Below, piece after piece: positions 55,992-64,000 of a stretch of DNA of 64,000 nucleotides (within the stretch, counting starts at the first letter, position 1; each line of letters starts with the position of its first letter). A program made the position numbers and the translations under genes. Origin of the DNA: Trametes villosa (taxonomy: Eukaryota; Basidiomycota; Agaricomycetes; Polyporales; Polyporaceae). The DNA lies in assembly GCA_002964805.2 (NCBI GenBank), contig PUDQ02000003.1, positions 2,046,001 to 2,110,000 of the forward strand, given 5' to 3'. A model generated the notes under the pieces. The model had not been told where the DNA came from, ran no database searches, and saw only the letters and a list, made by a program, of their open reading frames with translations.

Positions 55992-58900
55992 ATGTCAATC
56001 CCGTGCTCGGTACCTGGATGCAGACGCTTCGTGATGAATAAGACGGGCCTCACCCAGCACATGCGACGCGTGCATCCGGGCTGGGAGCCGGACCCTTCCT
56101 CTGAACCAGGCGGTGAAGCAGCCACCGCTGATGCTGACATGCCCCCTCTCGACCCCCTCTCCGATGACGAAGACCCCGATAACGACGGCGCCGATGCCAG
56201 CCCATCTGGAGAGCATGGTGGTGTACGTTGTGATTGCCGCTGCATCGACGGTGCTCCTCAGGCGGGAGCTACTGACCTTCCCTTTTACGGTCCGATGCTA
56301 TAGGTTTACGATGTTGCGCGGCGCAGCCCAGGTGCTAGGAGCGGATACTACCCGCACGATATCGCCGAGGGTATCGCTCAAGCTCCCTCCCCTCACGCCA
56401 AATCGGACGCCTCAAGTCCTAGCAGCGTTCGCAGCGGCGTCGGCGTCGAAGTCGACGCCGATCCTCATCCCAGCGAGGACGAGGAAGGCGTCGATGCGAC
56501 CTACGATATCGGCCCCGGCACCACCTCTGACAGCGACTTCGACCTGGGCGACGTCGAGGACGAGGACGAGGAAGAGGGCGGGGACGCTAGCTCCGAAGCC
56601 GGTACAGACGTGGAGTTCGAGAATCCGGACTACTACGACGGCGATGGATCCGATAGCGGGGATGAGGACGCCCGACGCAGCCAAGACCCAGCTAGTCCGT
56701 CTACTCTACCGTGGTCACCGACGTTAGACTCGAGTGCTAACCTCATGATATAGGCCCGTATATTCTACGCAATGATGATGCGTCGGTCTTTCGGGCCTCC
56801 ACAGTGCCGCACCCGGTGCACGGTGCATCCGACGATCGCCTAATGGACCCGCCCGATCTCGAACCGTTTCTTCGGCCCTCTCCTTCGGCGTCGCGCTCGG
56901 GATCTGAGGGACGCGGACCACAAGGACATGGGGAAACGCCATCGCCGCAGCCTGGGCAAGGAGCCCAACCAAAGCGAAGAGTCGAGACGCACCCAGTGGT
57001 GAACGGTAGGACCTCGTGATACATCTTTACGTTACATGCTTAATCACTCGTTGTACGGTTACAGGGAGGCCCTGCAACGTGCATGGAGAACCTCTTGCCC
57101 CAGGCTCGCCTCCCCCGCCCCCCGAAGAGCAAGGCGTAGACGACTGGACCCCGTTTGAGGATCGAGTATCCTTTGAACTGGCTGACCTCCTCTATCGGAA
57201 GGAGCAGATGCCGGCGAGCAACATCAACGAACTGCTCGAGCTATGGTCCGCGACGCTACTGAGGCATGGCGGGTCGCCGCCCTTCCGAGGCCAAGAGGAT
57301 CTCTATCGCACGATCGACAACATCCCTCTCGGAGACGTTAAGTGGGAGAGCTTTACCCTCTCGTACAGCGGCGAGATCCCGGCGTCCGGCGCCCCTCCAT
57401 GGATGACTGATTCGCACAGTGTTTTTTACCGAGACCCTCGTGCCGTCGTCCGGAGCATGCTCAAGAATCCTGATTTCAAGGACGAGATCGACTTCGGGCC
57501 GTTCCGCGAGTTCGACCACAACTCAAAGCGCAAGCTGCAGGACTTCATGGGAGGGGAGTGGGCCTGGCGTCAAGCGGTTCGTGTATGCCGCGGAAACCGT
57601 CAGATCTATGCACTGATCAGCGTTCGTCAGAACCTCATCGCCCAGGAGCCTGCCGCGCAGGACTCTTCCTTCGTGCCAGTGATCCTCGGAAGCGACAAGA
57701 CTACGGTCTCGGTTGCTACTGGCCAGAACGAATACTACCCGGTTTACTGCTCAATCGGGAACGTGCACAACAACGTTCGACGGGCCCATCGAAACGCTGT
57801 TACGCTGATCGCCTTCCTGGCCATTCCGAAGAGTGCGTGTCGCCGTTCTTCCTGTCTTGGTTGAGTTCACTGACGAGTTACCAGCCAATAAGCGCGACGC
57901 GAACGACGCCGGCTTTCGAAAGTTCCGCCGCCAATTGTTTCACACGTCCCTCAGCCGGATCCTGCAATCCCTCCGACCATGGATGGAGAAGCCCGAGGTC
58001 GTGCGCTGCGGCGATGGCCATTACCGCAAGGTGGTCTATGGCATCGGGCCGTACATTGCCGATTATCCTGAACAAGCGCTCCTCGCGTGCATCGTACAAG
58101 GGTGGTGTCCGATGTGAGTATAAGACCGCGGCCGCTCTCGATGCGGACGCCCATGCTAACACTTGGTTAGATGCATGCTCAATAGGTCGGAGATCGAGCA
58201 CGGTGACGGCCTGCAGCGCAATCGCGAGCATACGGAGTATCTAGTTCAACAGTTCGAGCTTGGAGAACTATGGCAAGAGTATGGGATTGTGGGTGATGTT
58301 GTGGTATGTTAGATTAGACGGCGCGCTCTTCGACGCATTAATGCACCTTTGGCACTGATATTCTGCGCTTTGCGACGTCGTTGGCAGCCTTTCACGAACA
58401 ATTTCCCCCGGGCAGACATACATGAGCTTCTCGCTCCAGATATCTTACACCAGCTAATCAAAGGTACCTTCAAGGACCATCTGGTTACGTGGGTGGAGCA
58501 ATATCTCAAGCAGGAGCACGGGGAAGCTGGCGCAGCCAAGATCCTTGCCCAGATCGACAGACGGTACGAATTTTCAAACATGAGATCCTCGAATCATCCC
58601 TGACACTACGCGGTTCAATACTAGGATTGCTACTGTGCCTCCCTTCTCCAAACTGCGCCATTTTCACGAGGGCAGGGGCTTTAAACAATGGACTGGGGAC
58701 GATTCGAAGGCGCTGATGAAGGTGAGGAGGCTGCTTGCCTAGTTGGCTGAATGAGTAAGCACTCACGGTAGTATCACTAGGTTTACCTTCCAGCCATCGA
58801 CGGTCTACTACCCCCGGACATAGTGAAGTCCATACGGAGCTTCTTGGAGTTCTGCTATCTCGTTCGGCGCAACTCGCATTCTGAAGAGACGCTCGCACAG

Positions 58901-60201
58901 ATTGAGGTTGCGCTCGAAGAGTTTTCAGACTGTCGCGAATTCTTTCGGACAAGCGGCGTGCGCTCCGAAGGATTCAGCCTCCCCAGACAGCACTCCCGCG
59001 TGCACTACGTCGATCGCATCTGGGACTTCGGCTCCCCCAATGGCCTCTGCTCGTCGATCACAGAGAGCAAGCACATCAAGGCCGTGAAGGAGCCGTGGCG
59101 CCGCTCTAGCCGGTTCGAAGCCCTCGACCAGATGCTCATGACAAATCAACGCCTTGACAAGCTTGCTGCGGCTCGCGTCGACTTCGCTGAGCGGGGGATG
59201 CTGCAAGGCAGCTGCCTTGCTGCTGCTATCCTGGCGCTGGGTACGTCCCTGGAGCACTTTCACCGTTACTATCTCTCACATCGCTTTCGCTCAGACCCAG
59301 AGCATCGCAAAGAAGCCCAAAAATACGCACGCAAGACCCGGAAGAAGAATCTTGTAGACGGGAGACCTGGGACCGCGGACGACGACGGTGCCGTTTCCGG
59401 CCCCACCGTCATGGCGTACACGGCCATGGCTACCACTCCGCGTAGGCGACTCTACATAGGCTATTGTGTTGACTATCAGCTGATGGTCGGTTGCCAGAGC
59501 GGAGCGTAGGCAGTAACTCCATTGAACTGGGCGACACATTCAACATACGTGGACTTCTCCCACTCATTCGACGCTTCCTCTACCATGAGATCCACCGCGA
59601 TCAACCCGGCGCCCTCAGCGGAGCCTCTCTGCCTCTCGACGCCTGTCCTCCCTTCTCCGAAGACGAACCTCTTACAGCATACTTCTCCGCCGCCTCGACA
59701 TTCTATGCACCCAGCGACCCGTGTGGTGTTGGCGGAATGCATCGCGAGATCATTCGCGCGAACCCGCTGTGGAGAGGCCTCCACCCTCGCTTCGATTGCG
59801 TCTTCGTCAACAAGGCTAACGACTCCCCGGGGCTTTATGGCATGGAAGTCGCCCGGATACGCATGTTCTTCGCGTTCACATACCGGCGGAAGCGCTATCC
59901 TTGCGCTGTGGTTCATTGGTTTGGGAGAACGCACGACGAGATCGACGAGGACACGGGTATGTGGACGGTTAAGCCCTCGTATCTTCGAGGACGCTCTCCC
60001 CTCCTCTTGGTCATACACCTCAACAGCATCGTCCGGGCTGCACACTTGATAGGACTCAGCGTAGGAACCACGGTTTCGGAGACGCTGCGTAGTCACGATG
60101 CCCTAGACAACTTCTCTACGTTCTATGTCAACAAGTACGTAGATCACCATGCGTTCGAGCTACTTCATCACGCCCCCGCCCCCGCCCCCGCCCCCGCCTA
60201 G
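55992..60201 (+). CDS. Plavaka transposase (KDZ superfamily)
   Basis: Twelve exons (55992-56222, 56304-56694, 56754-57005, 57065-57576, 57631-57832, 57885-58113, 58171-58303, 58388-58563, 58625-58721, 58781-59240, 59295-59441, 59498-60201) join in phase to 1177 residues. It starts with a C2H2 finger (C5, C10, H23, H28), then long acidic disordered regions (residues about 50-285). The transposase body follows: RPCNVHGEPLAPGSPPPPPE, DDWTPFEDRVSFELADLLYR, FVPVILGSDKTTVSVATGQN, FRKFRRQLFHTSLSRILQSL, GPYIADYPEQALLACIVQGW, PFTNNFPRADIHELLAPDIL, EGRGFKQWTGDDSKALMK, LPRQHSRVHY, and GLCSSITESKHIKAVKEPWR. The last exon has ATFYAPSDPCGVGGM, FVNKYVDHHAFELLHH and a (CCCCCG)n-encoded Ala-Pro end. These blocks are typical of basidiomycete Plavaka elements. 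No stop or frameshift was seen, so it may be active. The exon 2 donor (GTCCGT) is the weakest junction. Confidence 0.9.
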
Positions 60202-60407
60202 TTCCATATATCCTCTCTTCCCTTACTATATTCCCTTTTCTTTCCAAGACATATCCACCCCTTACTACTCCCACATGCCATTTCGCCGTTTTTTGGCCTG
60301 GTACCATCATGTTCGCGCCACCGTGACGGTTAGCACAGGCGCAGAACTTGGTAATTGCTCGCTTTTCTGACCCATAGCTACATGCGCCTCACCTCGTCAG
60401 CAGCTGT
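60202..60407. other. Spacer between Plavaka gene and foldback element
   Basis: CT-rich DNA, probably the 3' untranslated region of the transposase gene. Confidence 0.4.
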
Positions 60408-61320
60408 TGTAGCCAAATACTGTCACGAACCGTATAGCTCCCGTAACTGTTTTACAATACGAACCGTCAGCCTTCGTATTGTGGCACCAAGCTCCGGGGC
60501 AGCCACCGGGAGCTGCCTAATCAGGCAGGCAGCCCGGGGGAGGCCTGTTATCTCTGTAGAGATAACAGATCACCCAGATCTGGGGAGATAAGGGCCTAAT
60601 CTCACTGATTAGGCCCCTCCCCTTATCTCCCGAGCTGCCCGGCCCTCCCGATAGCCTCGGGGGGCCGGCGGCTATTTGCTCCTTTGGGCACCACACTCAG
60701 GTAGGTCCTCTCCCCCTAGCTCCCTCAATTCTGACTCAATCTGGCTGACTTTAGGCGCGTTTTAAACGCATTTTTAGGGCGAACACAACGAGGGTAGTGC
60801 GACGCAAATCCGGTAAGTATTCCTTGCGCCTCCCACTGGACTTACAGCCTACCCTGCCCCCAGTAATTGGGCGATAGCTCGGCCGTTCCTTTGCGCACGC
60901 TCACGAAAATGGTACCCCCGGATCCCTGTCCTCCACACGCACATTATGAGCCCCCGCGCATGCGAAACGGACCAGCCGTTCACGCGCAGTGCCTGCCCCA
61001 CCTCAGGGGCAGGCCTACATGCAGCAGCTCAATGATTACTGGGCGGAATTGCGTCGAAAAGGGCGCGTTTTGAAGGTAACGTACTCTAGATTGTGGGCTA
61101 TCTACCTGCGAGGCCCCGCGGTGCGCGGTTGTAGCCAGGGGAGGCGAGCAGTGCTCAGCCACAGCAGCCTCCCCTGGCTGATATCTCAGCGGGTATTCCA
61201 CCGATAGCCGCGGTTTATACACCGTCTGAAAGCTGCTGAAAGCAGCTATCAGGCGATGTATACACCTCAGCAATCTGTCCGCTGGAACAAGCGCTCTCCC
61301 CATGCCCTCCTCCTACCCCC
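60408..61320 (+). repeat. Left long inverted repeat arm
   Basis: This pairs in reverse complement with 62314-63217. The best-conserved parts are the outer 450 bp (GCACCAAGCTCCGGGGCAGC and neighbours) and the inner 250 bp (GCTGATATCTCAGC to CCCATGCCCTCCTCC). The middle has diverged. Confidence 0.8.
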
Positions 61321-62313
61321 CTTTCCCCCTCACACCTTGCCAGTGGCGCTCTGAGGACCCTATTCTTTTTTATACAGTACTTTCATGATATGGATGAAGG
61401 ATTATAGGTATGGGAAGGTCATCAGAACATTCTATTGAATAGGACAGCATTTTCTGATGCATTTGCACCACCTCCTCACCAAATGTGCGATTACTCCTTC
61501 GTTTCTGAAGCTAATTTCATGCAGTTTTGTTCATTGTGTACTCACAGATCCCGTGTACGTAGATCATCCTTCAAAGTTGTTATCGGGTGACTGTATAAGT
61601 CAGAAGACTCTTATCAGTGCCAAAAAGAGACGGTCATTTACACTATATGAATCGACTGTATCAGGCTGCAAATACCGTCGTCTGAACGGTAGTAAAAATG
61701 CGCATCCAACGCAGCTTGTTTGATGAGAATCCGCCAGGAATTGATTGAGATACCAGTTTGAGAGTGCTGGAGCCCTGTACTGCAGTACTGCACAGCTGTG
61801 CAGGCTCGGGCATGTAAGACGCGTCTTACGGGCCATAGCTATGCAGCAGTGCAGCACAGGGCTTCAGCAGAGCTTTGCCCATATCTCAGCCATTTCTCTA
61901 CCTATTAACATGATTCCTTTTGCGTTCCATTCGCATTACCTGTCGCTTTCAGACGGTACTATTCGATCTGTATTACATGTACAAGGAGAATCGCTGTGTA
62001 CCAATAAACTTCTGTACTGATAACACTTTCCCCAAACATCCAGAGGCCCGATAGCGGTATGGACGGTTGTCAGCGGTGCGCGTAGGTAGTGGTAAAATGA
62101 TGCAAAAAAAAGCAAAGCAATCACCGAGAAAATGAGCGAGATATTGCATAGTTTGTCTGGGCACCTTCAGGAGCCAGAGAAAATAACATTACCTGGATTC
62201 TGCTGGCTGTATGGACAGCCTGAGCATCATTAAATGCATGGTGGAGCTGTCAGAAGGTGAGAGTGCAGTCTAAAACAGGCTGGAGTTACTACAGAGCAGA
62301 GGACAAGAGTGAA

Positions 62314-63217
62314 GGGGGTAGGAGGAGGGCATGGGGAGAGCGCTTGTTCCAGCGGACAGATTGCTGAGGTGTATACATCGCCTGATAGCTGCTTTCAGCA
62401 GCTTTTAGACGGTGTATAAATCGCGGCTATCGGTGGAATACCCGCTGAGATATCAGCCAGGGGAGGCTGCTGTGGCTGAGCACTGCTTGCCTCCCCTGGC
62501 TACAACCGCGCACCGCGCGGCCGCACAGGTGGATAGCCCACAATATAGAGTACATTACCTATAAAATGAGTCCTTTTTGACGCGATTCCGGCCACTAATG
62601 GCCGAGTTGCAGCTTGCAGGCCTGCCCCTGAGGTGGGGCAGGCGCTGCACCGGAACCGCCGGACGGTTTTGCACGGGTGTGGGCTCGTTCGGTGCGCATT
62701 TATTACCCGACTCTGGGAATATACTTCGCGCGCCCGCGCGCAAGGGAATGGCCGAGATATGGCCTGGTTTCTGTGGGCAGAAGGGGGTATAAGCCTGGTG
62801 TGTAGCGCAATTGATACTTACCCGTTTTGCGTCGCATTACCCGCGTCCTGTTGGCCTTCAAAATGCGTTCAAAACGAGCCTACAATCAGCCAGATTGAGT
62901 AGAAACTGAGTGAGCTAGGGGGAGGGGACCTACCAGGCTATGGTGCTCAAAGGGGCAAATAGCCGCCGGCCCCCCGAGGCTATCGGGAGGGCCGGGCAGC
63001 TCGGGAGATAAGGGGAGGGGTCTAATCAGTGAGATTAGGCCCTTATCTCCCCAGATCTGTTATCTCTGGGGAGATAACAGGCCTCCCCCGGGCTGCCTGC
63101 CTAATCAGGCAGCTCCCGGTGGCTGCCCCGGAGCTTGGTGCCACAATACGAAGGCTGACGGTTCGTATTGTAAAACAGTTACGGGAGCTATACGGTTCGT
63201 TACACTATTTGGCTACA
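62314..63217 (-). repeat. Right long inverted repeat arm
   Basis: Reverse-complement partner of 60408-61320. It is about 9 bp shorter and carries substitutions and small indels, so the arms are not freshly copied. Confidence 0.8.
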
Positions 63218-63952
63218 GCAACTGGTGACCTCGTACAGTTCGTCTCCGCATCAAGAGGCACGCATACCCTGTGAGATGGAGGATTCGACCCAGCGCGACT
63301 CGTCGGACTCGGAAACAGATACTAGGGCGCCTGGCTGGTGCCTTGTTCGTCTCCGCCCATTCTGGCGTCTACAGCTCGCTCCTTCTACCGTCATGCTACG
63401 TGGCACGCACAAGTGCTCTAAATCAACACCACTGTAAGCTTGAGTTCTCTCGGTAAGGAATATATGCATTAACGTCGCATATAGGGCTCAAATTCGAAGG
63501 TAGGGAGCCTCGGCAGCCGACTGGGAGCCTGAGTCTGCCAGTGTGCGCCAGCAACTCGTACTTTGTGACTACGTCCCAACGACAGTCGTTCTCTCCGGCA
63601 AAAGGTACGAAGATATCTCGCGGAATTGACTACAGGTAATAGAACGGTAGGCCTGGTAGTATCTGGCGCTGTAACGATGTGCGAACCGTGACTCGGAGAA
63701 TATCGTCGCAAGACTTACGCGCTCCTGGCCGTTCTTTAGGCTTGACTGTCGACTATGGCCTCTTGCCACTGGTCGATAATCACTTATCACTTGGTTCTTG
63801 TCTCTTGTGTCTATAAGTTACGTCTTGTATCTCAACTCCTCACCCCCAGCTCCTGGTGCTCGACTCTCGGCAGTCTGCTTCCTGCTTTCCGCGCTTGGCC
63901 CTCGGTCGTCACTTCTAGTCTCTCACCCTCGGAACGAAGGCATCCTGTGAAC
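63218..63952. other. Intergenic, no gene recognised
   Basis: Short frames only. A TATAAG near 63811 followed by CT-rich DNA looks like the promoter of the next gene. Confidence 0.45.
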
Positions 63953-64000
63953 ATGCCGTGGCTTAAACCTGGCTCAGGTCAAACTCCTGTGAGTACATTG
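63953..64000 (+). CDS. Possible first exon of a gene running off the window
   Basis: ATG 63953 opens MPWLKPGSGQTP, followed by a consensus donor GTGAGT at 63989 in phase 0. It lies about 140 bp downstream of a TATA-like box and a CT-rich leader. Only 12 codons are visible, so the product is unknown. Confidence 0.35.
   Translation, partial: MPWLKPGSGQTPVSTL

Larger units (their letters stand above)
52784..60201 (+). mobile_element. TET/JBP plus Plavaka (KDZ) transposon locus
   Basis: The dioxygenase, a Cys-rich candidate gene and a Plavaka transposase follow each other on one strand within 7.4 kb, with no host gene between. The association of TET/JBP genes with KDZ transposases in basidiomycetes is published knowledge; that these three form one mobile unit here is inferred. 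Terminal inverted repeats bounding the whole block were looked for and not found, so the limits given are only those of the genes. Confidence 0.6.
60408..63217. mobile_element. Non-coding foldback element with long inverted repeats of about 0.9 kb
   Basis: Two long arms, 60408-61320 and 62314-63217, are inverted copies of each other over almost their whole length. The outer ends start TGTAGCCAAATA. The arms contain nested small palindromes such as CTAATCTCACTGATTAG and GTTATCTCTGTAGAGATAAC. The spacer of about 1 kb (61321-62313) is clearly AT-richer and has no transposase frame. The 8 bp outside each end are similar but not identical (GCAGCTGT and GCAACTGG), which would fit a decayed 8-bp target duplication. 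It is a non-autonomous element of unknown superfamily. Confidence 0.8.

Noticed and set aside
52784..63217. One element spanning dioxygenase, transposase and foldback arms
   Set aside because: Both foldback arms lie to the right of the transposase, and no matching arm was found left of the dioxygenase, so the arms cannot be its two ends.

Overview
The window is nuclear DNA of a filamentous basidiomycete, most likely an agaricomycete of the polypore type. The evidence is genes cut by many 50-70 bp GT-AG introns, four FunK1-type kinases, a chromodomain Gypsy retrotransposon, a Plavaka (KDZ) transposase and a fungal-type TET/JBP dioxygenase. All exon joins were read by eye from reading frame, splice sites and comparison between copies inside the window; none was checked against transcripts.

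Region 1 (1-5.1 kb) is ordinary chromosome: the end of a basic low-complexity protein, an intron-containing tRNA-Arg, and a complete 12-exon Ca2+/calmodulin-dependent protein kinase gene.

Region 2 (5.7-35.9 kb) is an accessory cluster in which two gene families alternate. One is FunK1 protein kinases: a stop-interrupted copy at 5.7-8.1 kb (-), then copies without visible breaks at 13.5-16.4 (+), 21.8-24.2 (+) and 32.9-35.9 kb (-). The other is a large predicted secreted protein of about 940-950 residues with nine exons and a NucA/NucB-like nuclease motif. It has a broken copy at 8.4-10.7 (-), two intact copies at 17.1-20.3 (-) and 26.0-29.3 kb (+), and a last-exon relic at 32.5 kb (+). A decayed small secreted-protein gene lies at 31.5-32.2 kb. 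Mixed orientations and different stages of decay point to repeated duplication and gene birth and death.

Region 3 (36-45 kb) is repeat territory: a 423 bp TA-flanked MITE with 27 bp perfect inverted repeats, next to a Gypsy/chromovirus element (-) that lacks its gag body and 5' LTR but keeps one long pol frame. An extra ORF with its own TATA box sits between the chromodomain and the 3' LTR.

Region 4 (45.9-52 kb) holds three host-like genes of uncertain function: a charged protein that may be DUF6532-like, an F-box/LRR-like protein divergent from it, and a small acidic protein.

Region 5 (52.8-63.2 kb) is the most notable. A complete TET/JBP-type 2-oxoglutarate/Fe(II) dioxygenase gene (585 aa; H472, D474, H525, R536) is followed by a small Cys-rich candidate gene and a complete Plavaka/KDZ transposase (1177 aa), all on the + strand. 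About 200 bp downstream lies a 2.8 kb non-coding foldback element with inverted arms of about 0.9 kb. TET/JBP genes travelling with KDZ transposons are a known feature of basidiomycete genomes. Here the transposon side and a possible DNA-modifying enzyme both look intact.
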